Shown here piece by piece: positions 40,812 to 50,152 of a stretch of DNA of 64,000 bases (positions within the stretch are counted from its first letter, which is position 1; each line of letters begins with the position of its first letter). A model generated the notes under the pieces. That model was given only the letters and a program-made list of their open reading frames with translations. It ran no database searches and was not told where the DNA came from. Where the stretch lies: the NCBI RefSeq assembly GCF_012971745.1, contig NZ_CP048834.1, forward strand, positions 2,728,001 through 2,792,000, read 5' to 3'. The DNA is from Starkeya sp. ORNL1. GTDB lineage: Bacteria > Pseudomonadota > Alphaproteobacteria > Rhizobiales > Xanthobacteraceae. A program made the position numbers and the translations under genes.

Positions 40812-42646
40812 TGGAACACGGCTTCCCCGAGGCGACGCGCGAGGATTGGCTCCGCCTCGTCGAAGGGGTGCTGAAGGGCGCGCCCTACAACAACCGCATG
40901 GTGGCGCGCACCCGCGACGGCTTCACGCTGGACGCGCTGCCGCCCCGCCGCCTCGATGCCGCGCCGATTGCCGGGCGGGCGCCGGGCACGCGCTGGCGGG
41001 TGATCTCCCGCATCGAGCATCCCGATCCGGCGGCGGCGAATGCGCAAGCGTTGGAGGATCTCGAAGGCGGCGTCGACGGCATCGCGCTGATCTTCGCCTC
41101 CGCTCCCTCGGCACGCGGCTTCGGGCTGCCGGAAACATCCGAAGCGATTTCCGGTGCGCTGGATGGGGTGATGCTCGACCTAGCCGCGTTGCGGGTCGAG
41201 GCCGGCAGGTTCCAGGGCCGCAACATCGCGCTTGCCTTGGCCGCGCTGGTGGAGAAGCAGGGGCTGCCGCCGACGACGCTCGACATCCGCTTCGGGCTCG
41301 ATCCGATCGGCGACTTCGCCGCCCTCGGCGCCGCGCCGATCGAATGGGAGGGACTATCCGCGCGGCTCGGCCAGACCGTGACGACGCTGCACTCACGCGG
41401 CTATCGCGCGCCGATGGTGCGGGCCGATGGGCGCATCCACCACGCCGCCGGCGCCACCGACGCGCAGGAGCTCGCCGCCATCCTCGCCACCGCGGTCGCC
41501 TATCTCGGGGCGCTGGAGGCGGCCGGGCTGGATCTGGAGGCCGCAGCGCGGAGCATCGAGGCGACGATCACCGCGGATGTCGTGCAATTCGCCACCATGG
41601 CGAAGCTGCGCGCGCTGCGGCTGCTGTGGCGCACGGCACTGCAGGAGTGCGGGGTGAAGGAGCCGCCCCCGCTCGCCATCCATGCCGAGACGGCGTGGCG
41701 GAGCCTGACCCGGCGCGATGCCCATGTGAACCTGTTGCGTGGCACGCTCGCCGCCTTCGCTGCCGGCGTCGGTGGTGCGGACAGCCTCACCGTGCTGCCC
41801 TTCACCGAGGCCCTCGGCCTGCCGGACGCCTTCGCCCGCCGGCTCGCCCGCAACACGCAATTCGTGCTGATGGAGGAATCCAACCTCCACCGCGTCGCCG
41901 ACCCCGCCGCCGGCTCGGGCGCGGTTGAGGAGCACACCGACAAGCTCGCGCAGGCCGCCTGGGAGCTGTTCCGCGCGATCGAGCGCGAGGGCGGCATGGT
42001 CGAGGCGCTCGCCTCCGGCATGTGGCACGCGACGATCGAGGTGGCGCGGACCGCGCGCATGAAGGACGTCGCGACCCGGCGCGAGCCGATCACCGGCACT
42101 TCGGAATTCCCTCTGCTCGGCGAGACCAAGGTCACGGTGCTGGCCCCGGCCGTCACGCCGCCGTTCGGCCCGCCGCCGGAGGGCGCGTTGCTGTGCGAGC
42201 CGCTGGTGCCGCACCGCCTCGCCGAGCCGTTCGAGCGGCTGCGCGATACCGCCGAGCGCGCTTCGACCCCGCCGCAGATCTTCCTTGCCAATCTCGGCGA
42301 CCACGCCGCCTTCGCGGCACGCGCCGGTTTTGCGAAAAACCTGTTCGAGGCCGGCGGCATCCTCGCGCCGATGAATAACGGCTTCGCCGCCCTGAAGGAT
42401 GTCGTCGCCGCCTTCCGCGCCTCCGATGCCCGCATCGCGTGCCTGTGTTCCTCCGACGCGCTCTATGCCGAGCGCGCCGCTGCGACCGCCGCCGCACTCA
42501 AGGCGGCAGGTGCCCGCGCGGTCTGGCTGGCAGGAAAGCAGGAGGCAGCTCCGGACGCGGCCATTGACGGCTTCGTCTTTGCAGGCTGCGATACATTGGC
42601 GGCACTCGGCGCGGCGCACCGTCATCTGGGTTTGAACAGTCCGTGA
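40811..42646 (+). CDS. mutA: methylmalonyl-CoA mutase small (beta) subunit
   Basis: A 611-residue protein homologous to the mutase large subunit but without the cobalamin DxHxxG motif, as expected of MutA. The TIM-barrel half has TLDIRFGLDPIGDFA, RNTQFVLMEESNLHRVADPA and SGAVEEHTDKLAQAAW; the C-terminal Rossmann-like half has ARIACLCSSDALYAERAA. It pairs with MutB to isomerise methylmalonyl-CoA to succinyl-CoA. The start at 40811 overlaps the pccA stop by one base. Three small genes separate it from mutB, which is unusual because mutA and mutB are normally adjacent. Confidence 0.92.
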
Positions 42647-42696
42647 GATCACGCGTTGGACCTTGAAACCTTCAACTCCAGAGCGGGATCCCTTCG

Positions 42697-43041
42697 ATGA
42701 AACACGCCGTCCTTATTGCCCTCGCTTTCGTCCCGCTCACCGGCGCGGCGAAAGCTGCCACCCCTTTCGACGGCAACTGGTCGATCCTCGCCGTCACCGA
42801 AAGCGGAACCTGCGACCGGGCCTATCGCTTCCCGGTCAAGATCACCAACGGCAAGGTCACCTATGCCGGCACCGCCAGCACCACGGCGACCGGCTCAGTC
42901 GACCGTGGCGGCCGGGTAAAGGTGAATTTCTCGCATGGCGAGCAGCGCCTGGTGGCGAGCGGCGCGGCCAGGGGCGATGCCGGCGCCGGCAACTGGACTT
43001 CCAAGAGCTGCAAGGGCAACTGGACGGCGGAGCGGCGCTGA
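42697..43041 (+). CDS. small secreted protein, paralogue 1
   Basis: A 114-residue protein with a Sec signal peptide (MKHAVLIALAFVPLTGAAKA, cleavage ~20) leaving a ~94-residue domain. The mature part has two cysteines (C39, C105) placed to form a disulfide, and alternating beta-rich segments (GNWSI, ITNGKVTYAG, TATGSVDRGG, GNWTSKSC). The next gene encodes a clear relative with the same Cys pair and NGKV-YAG, ATG-V, RGD---G-W patterns. Function unknown. It lies 50 bases after mutA within the propionate operon. Confidence 0.75.
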   Translation: MKHAVLIALAFVPLTGAAKAATPFDGNWSILAVTESGTCDRAYRFPVKITNGKVTYAGTASTTATGSVDRGGRVKVNFSHGEQRLVASGAARGDAGAGNWTSKSCKGNWTAERR

Positions 43042-43143
43042 TCGGCGCCTCTACATCGCCCAGTTGTGGTGGAACAATAGTGCGTGCCTGTCGCCGGGAT
43101 TCGCGCGAAATCGGCACGACAAACCCCAACTGGAGACGTTGCC

Positions 43144-43503
43144 ATGCCCCCTATTGTGCGTACCTCTACCCTTGTTTTGCTGCTTGCCGGAACCGCGGCG
43201 CCGCTTCATGCGGCGCCGGAACATGACGGCGTCTGGAAGGTGAAGACCTCGGCCGAGACCGGCAAATGCGGCACCAATTACGACATTTCGGTCGCGGTGA
43301 AGAACGGCAAGGTGTCCTATGCCGGCATGTGGCCGGTGAAGGCGACGGGCGGGGTGAATGATCTCGGCCTGATCCGCATGGAAATCGCCGGTGCCGGCCA
43401 GAAGGTGAAAGCCACCGGGCTGGTGCGCGGCGATACCGCCTCCGGCGACTGGTCGTCGGTGAAGTCCGAGTGCTCCGGCTCCTGGGTCGCCCGGAAGGCG
43501 TGA
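43144..43503 (+). CDS. small secreted protein, paralogue 2
   Basis: A 119-residue protein with a signal peptide (STLVLLLAGTAAPLHAAP, cleavage ~24) and cysteines C42 and C110. It aligns with the preceding gene along its length: VKNGKVSYAG, VKATGGVNDLG, AGQKVKATGLVRGD, SGDWSS and CSGSWVARK. The two are tandem duplicates diverged at most positions. Start taken at 43144, where the signal peptide begins; the frame is open 60 bases upstream. Function unknown. Confidence 0.75.
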   Translation: MPPIVRTSTLVLLLAGTAAPLHAAPEHDGVWKVKTSAETGKCGTNYDISVAVKNGKVSYAGMWPVKATGGVNDLGLIRMEIAGAGQKVKATGLVRGDTASGDWSSVKSECSGSWVARKA

Positions 43504-43509
43504 TCCCGA

Positions 43510-43875
43510 GTGAACAGGATGGCGATCAATCTGCGATCCGACCTCGCCAAGTTGACGGACGACGAATTGGCGGAACGCTATCATCAACTTTGGACGGCCT
43601 ATGAGGCGGCGCGGGCACGCCCGCAATCGCCCTCAAACATCAATGGGTGGCGTGGTCCGATCCGCCATCCGCGCTTCTACCGCTTCCTGACTATCGTCAA
43701 CAAAGGGTTCAGCCCAGAATTCTGGTTCGATCTGCTCGCAGGCATTATCTTCAGCGCGAAGCGATACGAGCCTGACCTGCGCGCAAGCCCTGACGCTGAC
43801 GCTGATCTCAGTCTTAAAGACGTCCAGGACGTAATGGACGAAATGCAGCGCCGCGTGGACAGGCGTAAGGGATAG
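43510..43875 (+). CDS. small protein of unknown function with atypical composition
   Basis: A 121-residue protein, GTG at 43510 or ATG at 43519. It has a helical N-terminus ([19 protein letters not shown]), an aromatic centre ([20 protein letters not shown]), and a charged helical C-terminus ending [15 protein letters not shown]. No known family recognised. Its codon use is visibly less GC-biased at third positions than its neighbours, suggesting recent acquisition. It ends 5 bases before mutB. Confidence 0.6.
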   Translation: MNRMAINLRSDLAKLTDDELAERYHQLWTAYEAARARPQSPSNINGWRGPIRHPRFYRFLTIVNKGFSPEFWFDLLAGIIFSAKRYEPDLRASPDADADLSLKDVQDVMDEMQRRVDRRKG

Positions 43876-43880
43876 ACCCC

Positions 43881-46037
43881 ATGACCCGCATCCCGGATTT
43901 CGCCGCCATCGACTGGACCAAGCCTGTGCCGCCTGCCGCGCTCCCCGGCAGCGAGGCGTGGCTGACGCCGGAATCCATTGCGGTGAAGCCGGTCTATGGG
44001 CCGAGCGACATTGCCGGCCTCGGTTTCCTCGACACTTTTCCCGGCATCGCGCCGTTCCTGCGCGGGCCGTATCCGACGATGTACGCCACCCAGCCCTGGA
44101 CCATCCGGCAATATGCCGGTTTCTCCACGGCAGAGGATTCCAACGCCTTCTACCGGCGCAACCTCGCCGCCGGGCAAAAGGGGTTATCGATCGCCTTCGA
44201 TCTCGCCACCCATCGTGGCTATGACAGCGACCATCCGCGCGTCGCCGGCGATGTCGGCATGGCCGGGGTTGCGATCGATTCCATCTACGACATGCGCACG
44301 CTGTTCTCGGGCATCCCGCTCGACCGGATGAGCGTGTCCATGACCATGAACGGCGCGGTGCTGCCGGTGCTGGCGCTCTATGTGGTGGCGGCGGAAGAAC
44401 AGGGCGTGAAGCCGGCGCAGCTCTCCGGGACCATACAGAACGACATCCTCAAGGAGTTCATGGTCCGCAACACCTATATCTACCCGCCCGAACCCTCGAT
44501 GCGCATCGTCTCCGACATCTTCGCCTTCACCTCGCGCGAGATGCCGAAGTTCAACTCCATCTCGATCTCCGGCTATCACATGCAGGAAGCCGGGGCGACA
44601 CAGGATCTGGAGCTCGCCTATACGCTGGCGGACGGCGTCGAATATGTGCGCGCCGGCGCCAGGGCCGGGCTCGATATCGACGTGTTCGCGCCGCGACTGT
44701 CCTTCTTCTGGGCGGTCGGCATGAATTTCTTCATGGAAGTCGCGAAGCTGCGCGCCGCGCGCCTCATCTGGGCGCGGCTGATGACCGAGCTTGGCGCGAA
44801 AAACCCGAAGTCGCTGCCGCTGCGCACCCATTGCCAGACCTCGGGCTGGAGCCTCACCGCGCAGGATCCGTTCAACAATGTGGTCCGCACCATGGTCGAG
44901 GCGATGGCGGCGACGCAGGGCCACACCCAGTCGCTGCACACCAATGCGCTCGACGAGGCGCTGGCGCTGCCGACCGACTTCTCCGCCCGCATCGCCCGCA
45001 ATACGCAGATCCTGCTGCAGCAGGAGAGCGGCACCACCCGCGCCATCGATCCGTGGGGCGGCTCCTATTTCGTGGAGCGGCTGACCGCCGACCTCGCGGC
45101 TCGCGCGCTCGCCCACATCGACGAGGTGGAGACGCTCGGCGGCATGGCCAAGGCGATCGAGGCCGGCATTCCCAAGCTGCGCATTGAGGAAGCCGCGGCA
45201 CGGACACAGGCCCGCATCGATTCCGGTGCGCAGATCGTGGTCGGGGTGAACCGCCACCGGCCGGCGACTGAAGCGCCGCTCGACGTGCTGGTGGTGGATA
45301 ATTCCGCGGTGCGCGCCGCGCAGATCGAGAAGCTGAAGCGGCTCAGGGCGGAGCGTGACCCCAAGGCGACCGAAGCGACCCTTGGCGCGCTGACCAAGGG
45401 CGCGACCAGCGACGGCAACCTGCTGGCGCTGGCCATCGACGCGGCGCGGGCCAAGGCCACGGTCGGCGAGATTTCCGACGCGCTGGAGCGCGCCTTCGGC
45501 CGGCACGCGGCGCAGATCCGCGTCATCAGCGGCGTCTACAAGCGCGAGGCCGGTGCGATGGCCGACCGGCTGGCCCAGGTCGAAGACATGGTGAGCGCGT
45601 TTGCCACTGACGAAGGCCGGCGCCCGCGCATCCTGGTCGCCAAGGTCGGGCAGGATGGTCACGATCGCGGCCAGAAGGTGATCGCCTCGGCGTTCGCCGA
45701 TATCGGCTTCGAGGTCGATATCGGCCCGATGTTCGCCACCCCGCAGGAGGCGGCGAAGCAGGCGGCCTCGAGCGGCGCACACATCGTCGGCGTGTCCTCG
45801 CTGGCGGCGGGACACCTGACGCTGGTGCCGGAGCTGAAGGCGGCGCTCGCCGCCGAGGGCCGGCCGGACATCATGATCGTGGTCGGCGGCGTGGTGCCGC
45901 CGCAGGATTACGAGGCGCTGCGCGCGGCGGGCGCGGAGGCGATCTTCCCGCCGGGCACGGTGATCCCCGATGCGGCGGAAGAGCTTATCCGTAAGCTCAA
46001 CGAACGCCTCGGCTACGCCCAGCGCGCGGCGGAATAG
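43881..46037 (+). CDS. mutB: methylmalonyl-CoA mutase large (alpha) subunit
   Basis: A 718-residue adenosylcobalamin enzyme. The TIM barrel binds the CoA ester ([74 protein letters not shown]) and the C-terminal domain binds B12 via H594 in [11 protein letters not shown] plus [14 protein letters not shown]. It converts methylmalonyl-CoA to succinyl-CoA, finishing propionate oxidation begun by PccAB. No epimerase or MeaB chaperone gene lies within the window. Confidence 0.95.
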   Translation: MTRIPDFAAIDWTKPVPPAALPGSEAWLTPESIAVKPVYGPSDIAGLGFLDTFPGIAPFLRGPYPTMYATQPWTIRQYAGFSTAEDSNAFYRRNLAAGQKGLSIAFDLATHRGYDSDHPRVAGDVGMAGVAIDSIYDMRTLFSGIPLDRMSVSMTMNGAVLPVLALYVVAAEEQGVKPAQLSGTIQNDILKEFMVRNTYIYPPEPSMRIVSDIFAFTSREMPKFNSISISGYHMQEAGATQDLELAYTLADGVEYVRAGARAGLDIDVFAPRLSFFWAVGMNFFMEVAKLRAARLIWARLMTELGAKNPKSLPLRTHCQTSGWSLTAQDPFNNVVRTMVEAMAATQGHTQSLHTNALDEALALPTDFSARIARNTQILLQQESGTTRAIDPWGGSYFVERLTADLAARALAHIDEVETLGGMAKAIEAGIPKLRIEEAAARTQARIDSGAQIVVGVNRHRPATEAPLDVLVVDNSAVRAAQIEKLKRLRAERDPKATEATLGALTKGATSDGNLLALAIDAARAKATVGEISDALERAFGRHAAQIRVISGVYKREAGAMADRLAQVEDMVSAFATDEGRRPRILVAKVGQDGHDRGQKVIASAFADIGFEVDIGPMFATPQEAAKQAASSGAHIVGVSSLAAGHLTLVPELKAALAAEGRPDIMIVVGGVVPPQDYEALRAAGAEAIFPPGTVIPDAAEELIRKLNERLGYAQRAAE

Positions 46038-46090
46038 GCAAAAGGCTGCATAGCCGGCAATTGGCTGCCGGACTCTTGGTCAAATAGTTT

Positions 46091-46211
46091 CGTCATCCCG
46101 GCCCCACGGGTCTTGCCTTTGGCAAGCCCGAGGACAGGCTCCGCGAAGCGGAGAGCCGGGATCGCGTTTGCGCGATCCCGGATATGGCCTCACGGCCATT
46201 CCAGGATGACG
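46091..46211. repeat. palindromic intergenic repeat, 'gtcatcccgg' family
   Basis: cgtcatcccgg...ccaggatgacg (one mismatch), with internal gatcgcgtttgcgcgatc and aagcggagagccggga blocks. It fills about half of the 279-base gap between mutB and the GntR gene. Confidence 0.8.
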
Positions 46212-46276
46212 ACTATTCGCAATTCGTCGCATTCCGCACCATTCGACCCGAACCCTTGGCGCTGCTGGCACAGGCG

Positions 46277-46299
46277 TTGCTTACAAGCTTGCATACAAG
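46277..46299. promoter_or_regulatory. tandem GntR/FCD-type operator
   Basis: Two direct 11-base copies, TTGCTTACAAG and TTGCATACAAG, spaced 12 bases apart. The second lies inside a palindrome CTTG-cata-CAAG (46288-46299). This matches the TTGTATACAA-like sites of FCD-type GntR regulators and lies 17 bases before the gntR start, as expected for autoregulation. Confidence 0.6.
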
Positions 46300-46316
46300 T
46301 TTTGTGAGCAGGCCTG

Positions 46317-47087
46317 ATGAACCCCGCTACCGCCAATATCGAGGAAGCCATCCTCTCGGCCATCCTCGCCGGACGCATCGCACCGGGCACGCGGCTCGGC
46401 GAGCAGAAGCTCGCCGACCTGTTCGGCATCTCCCGCACCCGGGTGCGGGAGGCGATGATGCGGCTGGAGACGCGCGGCGTGGTGCAGGTCAGCGCCCGGC
46501 GCGGCTGGTACGTGGTCGAGCCCTCGGCGGAAGAGGCGCGCGACGCCTTCCATACCCGCCGGGTGATCGAGACCGGGCTACTGCACACCATTCGCGAGAT
46601 CTCGCCCAAGGCGCTCGAAAGCCTTCGGGCCCATGTCGCGGCCGAGCGCGAGGCGATCGAGAGCGGCGATGTCGGCTCGCGCGCCTGCCTGCTCGGCGAC
46701 TTCCACATCCATCTCGCCGACGTCGTCGGCAACCGGCTGCTGACCGAGATCATCCGCGATCTCACCGCCCGCACCACGCTGATCTCGATGCTCTACCAGC
46801 CGACCGAGAAGGCCGAGGAATCCAGCCACGACCACGAGGACATCGTGGCCGCGCTGGAGGTCGGCGACTTCGGTGAGGCGGCCCGGCTGATGGCCGAGCA
46901 CATCGACAATGTGGAAGCCGGCCTCGACCTCGCCACCAGGCCGGACCCGCTCGCGGGCCTGCGCGAACTGCTCACGCCTTCAACCTTTGCCGGCTCACCG
47001 CCTTCCATGCCTCAGGCTTCCACGCCCCATGCGCATGCGCACGGGGCGCCGCATGCCCATTCATCCCACTCGCGCATCAAGGAATGA
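46317..47087 (+). CDS. GntR-family regulator, FCD domain, with His-rich tail
   Basis: A 256-residue regulator. Winged helix ~1-70 (LGEQKLADLFGISRTRVREA) and an FCD ligand/metal domain ~80-225 with His residues for metal (DFHIHLADVVGN; LMAEHIDNVE). Unusually, the last ~22 residues are His-rich (STPHAHAHGAPHAHSSH), a tail absent from typical FCD proteins. It overlaps the ABC-transporter binding-protein start region by 4 bases, and its own start is preceded by tandem operator-like repeats, so it probably controls the transporter. Ligand unknown, most likely an amino acid or organic acid. Confidence 0.85.
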   Translation: MNPATANIEEAILSAILAGRIAPGTRLGEQKLADLFGISRTRVREAMMRLETRGVVQVSARRGWYVVEPSAEEARDAFHTRRVIETGLLHTIREISPKALESLRAHVAAEREAIESGDVGSRACLLGDFHIHLADVVGNRLLTEIIRDLTARTTLISMLYQPTEKAEESSHDHEDIVAALEVGDFGEAARLMAEHIDNVEAGLDLATRPDPLAGLRELLTPSTFAGSPPSMPQASTPHAHAHGAPHAHSSHSRIKE

Positions 47088-47092
47088 AGCAC

Positions 47093-47884
47093 ATGAACCG
47101 CCGCGCCCTCCTCGCACTCGTCACGGGCGGCGTCCTCGCCGCCGGCCTCGTTCTGCCGCACGCCGCGAAAGCCGACGCGCTCGCCGACATCACGACACGC
47201 AAGACCATCCGCATCGCCGTGCCGCAGGACTTCCCGCCATTCGGCAGCGTCGGCGCCGACATGGAGCCGAAGGGCTATGACGTCGACGTCGCCAAGCTGA
47301 TCGCCGCCAAGCTCGGCGCCAAGCTGGAGCTGGTGCCGGTCACCAGCGCCAACCGCATCCCGTATCTGCAGACCAACAAGGTCGACCTCGTCATCTCCAG
47401 CCTCGGCAAGAATCCGGACCGCGAGAAGGTGATCGACTTCACCAGCGCCTATGCGCCGTTCTTCAACGGCGTGTTCGGCCCGGCCGAGGTCAAGGTGACC
47501 AAGGTGGAAGAGCTTTCCGGCAAGACCGTCGGCGTCACCCGCGGCGCGGTGGAAGATCTCGAGCTGACCAAGATCGCGCCCACTGACGCCACCATCAAGC
47601 GCTACGAGGACAATAACGGCACCATCTCCTCCTTCCTCTCCGGCCAGGTCGATGTGATCGCCACCGGCAATGTGGTGGCGGCTGCGATCCTCGCCCGCAA
47701 CCCGCCGAAGAAGCCGGAGATCAAGTTCCTCATCAAGAATTCGCCCTGCTTCATCGGCCTCAACAAGAACGAGCCGGCGCTGCTTGCCAAGGTGAACGAG
47801 ATCATAGCCGGGGCGAAGGGCGACGGCGCGCTTGCCGCCATCTCGCAGAAGTGGCTCGGCAGCGGCCTGCCCGCCGATCTCTGA
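47093..47884 (+). CDS. polar amino-acid ABC transporter, substrate-binding protein
   Basis: A ~263-residue SBP of the family-3 type. Signal peptide MNRRALLALVTGGVLAAGLV, cleavage near AKA (~27). The mature part has the two-lobe pattern: RIAVPQDFPPFGSVG, KGYDVDVAKLIAAKLG, DLVISSLGKNPDREKVIDF and VGVTRGAVEDLELTK. It captures an amino acid in the periplasm for the two permeases and ATPase downstream. AGGA sits 9 bases before the ATG at 47093; an ATG 9 bases earlier overlaps the gntR stop and is the alternative. Substrate not assignable. Confidence 0.87.
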   Translation: MNRRALLALVTGGVLAAGLVLPHAAKADALADITTRKTIRIAVPQDFPPFGSVGADMEPKGYDVDVAKLIAAKLGAKLELVPVTSANRIPYLQTNKVDLVISSLGKNPDREKVIDFTSAYAPFFNGVFGPAEVKVTKVEELSGKTVGVTRGAVEDLELTKIAPTDATIKRYEDNNGTISSFLSGQVDVIATGNVVAAAILARNPPKKPEIKFLIKNSPCFIGLNKNEPALLAKVNEIIAGAKGDGALAAISQKWLGSGLPADL

Positions 47885-47904
47885 GTCTTCCAGACACATG
47901 AGCC

Positions 47905-47929
47905 GGGGCGGACAGGTTCCGTCCGCCCC
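47905..47929 (+). promoter_or_regulatory. intercistronic hairpin between binding-protein and permease genes
   Basis: GGGGCGGAC-aggttcc-GTCCGCCCC, a perfect 9-base, very GC-rich stem with a 7-base loop and no T-run after it. Such stems stabilise the upstream mRNA, so the binding protein can be made in excess of the membrane parts. Confidence 0.65.
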
Positions 47930-47975
47930 ACCGTCCACGAGGAGTTCCTGACATCAGAAGGGGCTGGGGCAGGCT

Positions 47976-48650
47976 ATGGCCTATGAATTCGATTTCGGCT
48001 GGCTGGTCGAATACTGGCCGGTGCTGCTCAAGGGCATCGGCATCACGCTTGAACTCACGCTGATCGGCGGCGTGCTCGGCGTCTCGCTCGGCATTGCCTG
48101 CGCCTGGACGCGGGCCCTGGGGCCGAAATGGCTGCGCCCGGTGGTGGGCGCCTATGTGGAGATGATCCGCAACACGCCGTTCCTGATCCAGCTGTTCTTC
48201 ATCTTCTTCGGCCTGCCCTCGCTCGGCCTGCGCCTCAGCGAATTGCAGGCGGCGAACCTCGCCATGGTGATCAATCTCGGCGCCTATGGCTGCGAGATCA
48301 TCCGGGCCGGCATCCAGGCGACGCCGCGCGGCCAGTTCGAAGCCGGCGCCAGCCTCGGCATGGGCCGCATCCAGACCTTCTGGTACGTGGTGCTCGTCCC
48401 GGCCCTGCAACGCATCTGGCCGGCGCTGTCCTCGCAGATCGTCATCGTGATGCTGGGCTCGTCCGTGGTCTCGCAGATCGCGGCGGAGGACCTTACCTTC
48501 GCGGCGAACTTCATCCAGTCGCGCACCTTCCGCGCCTTCGAGACCTATTTCGTCTCGACGCTGATCTATCTCGCCCTCGCCATCGCGCTCCGCCAGGTGC
48601 TGCGCGGCCTTGGCTGGACCATCTTCCCCCGGCGAGGAGCGGCGCGATGA
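47976..48650 (+). CDS. amino-acid ABC transporter permease 1
   Basis: A 224-residue HisM/GlnP-type permease. Several membrane helices and the EAA loop around EAGASLGMGRIQTFWYVVLP-type sequence (EAGASLGMGRIQTFWYVV here) that contacts the ATPase. YVEMIRNTPFLIQLFFIFFG marks the family. It pairs with permease 2, which starts inside its stop codon (ATGA overlap). Confidence 0.88.
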   Translation: MAYEFDFGWLVEYWPVLLKGIGITLELTLIGGVLGVSLGIACAWTRALGPKWLRPVVGAYVEMIRNTPFLIQLFFIFFGLPSLGLRLSELQAANLAMVINLGAYGCEIIRAGIQATPRGQFEAGASLGMGRIQTFWYVVLVPALQRIWPALSSQIVIVMLGSSVVSQIAAEDLTFAANFIQSRTFRAFETYFVSTLIYLALAIALRQVLRGLGWTIFPRRGAAR

Positions 48651-49306
48651 ACGAGTTCACTACCTGGGACATACTGCGCAATCTCCTGCTGGCGGCACGC
48701 TGGACCGTGCTGCTCTCGCTCGTCTCCTTCATCGGCGGCGGCATGGTCGGCGCGCTGCTGCTCCTCTTGCGCATCGGCCACAACAAGTTCGGCCAGGGCT
48801 TCGCCAAGGCCTATGTCGAGCTGTTCCAGGGCACGCCGCTGCTGATGCAGCTGTTCCTCGCCTTCTTCGGGCTCGGCCTGTTCGGCATCGATGTGCCGGC
48901 CTGGCTGGCGGCCGGCGTCGCCCTGATCCTGTGGACGGCGGCCTTCCTGGTCGAGATCTGGCGCGGCTGCGTCGAGGCCATTGCCAAGGGGCAGTGGGAA
49001 GCCTCATCCAGCCTTGGCATGGGCTACATCCAGCAGATGCGCTGGGTGATCCTGCCGCAGGCATTGCGGATCGCCGTACCGCCCACCGTCGGCTTCTCGG
49101 TGCAGGTGGTGAAAGGCACCGCGCTCACCTCGATCATCGGCTTCGTCGAACTGTCCAAGGCCGGCACGGTGGTGACCAACGCCACCTTCGAGCCCTTCAC
49201 CGTCTATGGCCTCGTCGCCCTCATCTATTTCTGCCTGTGCTGGCCGCTCTCCCGGTCGAGCCAGATGCTGGAGAGGAAGCTCAATGTCGCTCATCGAAAT
49301 CACTGA
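48647..49306 (+). CDS. amino-acid ABC transporter permease 2
   Basis: A 219-residue permease of the same family: YVELFQGTPLLMQLFLAFFG and the EAA-type loop EASSSLGMGYIQQMRWVILP. It overlaps permease 1 by 4 bases and the ATPase gene by 23, so the four transport genes are tightly coupled. The frame is open upstream inside permease 1, but only the ATG at 48647 gives a normal permease N-terminus. Confidence 0.88.
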   Translation: MNEFTTWDILRNLLLAARWTVLLSLVSFIGGGMVGALLLLLRIGHNKFGQGFAKAYVELFQGTPLLMQLFLAFFGLGLFGIDVPAWLAAGVALILWTAAFLVEIWRGCVEAIAKGQWEASSSLGMGYIQQMRWVILPQALRIAVPPTVGFSVQVVKGTALTSIIGFVELSKAGTVVTNATFEPFTVYGLVALIYFCLCWPLSRSSQMLERKLNVAHRNH

Positions 49307-50009
49307 AGTGAAGAAGCGCTTCGGCGACAACGAAGTGCTGAAGGGCATCAATATCGACGTCGAGCCCGGCGAGGTGATCGCCATCATCGGCAAGTCCGGC
49401 TCCGGCAAGTCGACCCTGCTGCGCTGCATCAACGGGCTGGAGACCATCGACGAGGGCTCGATCTCGGTGGCCGGCGCGCAATTGCTGCCCGACGATCTGC
49501 ATCTGAAGGCGCTGCGGCTGAAGGTCGGCATGATCTTCCAGAGCTTCAACCTGTTCCCGCACCTCAGCGCCGGGCGCAACGTGATGCTTTCGCAGATGGT
49601 GGTGAAGAAGACGCCGAAGGCGGACGCCGAGGCGATGGCGAAGAAGATGCTGGAGCGCGTCGGCCTCGGGCACAAGTTCGATGCCTATCCCGACCAGCTC
49701 TCCGGCGGCCAGCAGCAGCGCGTCGCCATCGCCCGCGCGCTCGCCATGCAGCCCATTGCCCTCTTGTGCGACGAGATCACCTCGGCGCTCGACCCGGAAC
49801 TGGTGAACGAGGTGCTCGCCGTGGTGAAGGAGCTCGCCGGCGAGGGCATGACACTGATGATGGTGACGCACGAGATGCGTTTCGCCCGCGAAGTCTGCTC
49901 GCGCGTCGTCTTCATGCACCAGGGCCGCGTGCATGAGATCGGCCCGCCGGAGGAGGTGTTCGCCAGCCCGCGCACGCCGGAGCTGAAGCAGTTCCTTGGG
50001 ATGCAGTGA
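49284..50009 (+). CDS. amino-acid ABC transporter ATP-binding protein
   Basis: A 241-residue nucleotide-binding subunit with Walker [10 protein letters not shown] (~36-44), Q-loop [11 protein letters not shown], signature [14 protein letters not shown], and Walker [13 protein letters not shown] followed by the switch His in VTHEMRFAR. The DE-ITSALDP sequence is that of polar amino-acid transporters. It powers import through the two permeases and starts inside permease 2. A palindromic repeat and a convergent LysR gene follow. Confidence 0.93.
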   Translation: MSLIEITEVKKRFGDNEVLKGINIDVEPGEVIAIIGKSGSGKSTLLRCINGLETIDEGSISVAGAQLLPDDLHLKALRLKVGMIFQSFNLFPHLSAGRNVMLSQMVVKKTPKADAEAMAKKMLERVGLGHKFDAYPDQLSGGQQQRVAIARALAMQPIALLCDEITSALDPELVNEVLAVVKELAGEGMTLMMVTHEMRFAREVCSRVVFMHQGRVHEIGPPEEVFASPRTPELKQFLGMQ

Positions 50010-50033
50010 TTCCCCGTTCGCTTTCCGTCGGTA

Positions 50034-50146
50034 CGTCATCCTGAGGTGCCGGCCGTGAGGCCGGCCTCGAAGGATGCCCGCCCCCGTGAGCCGCCTTCTG
50101 CTTCACCATCCTTCGAGGCTCGCTACGCTCGCACCTCAGGATGACG
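50034..50146. repeat. palindromic intergenic repeat, 'cgtcatcctgagg' family
   Basis: cgtcatcctgagg...cctcaggatgacg with inner cctcgaaggatg and catccttcgagg blocks, between convergent ABC ATPase and LysR genes, where it could act as a bidirectional transcript end. Confidence 0.85.
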
Positions 50147-50152
50147 TCGATC

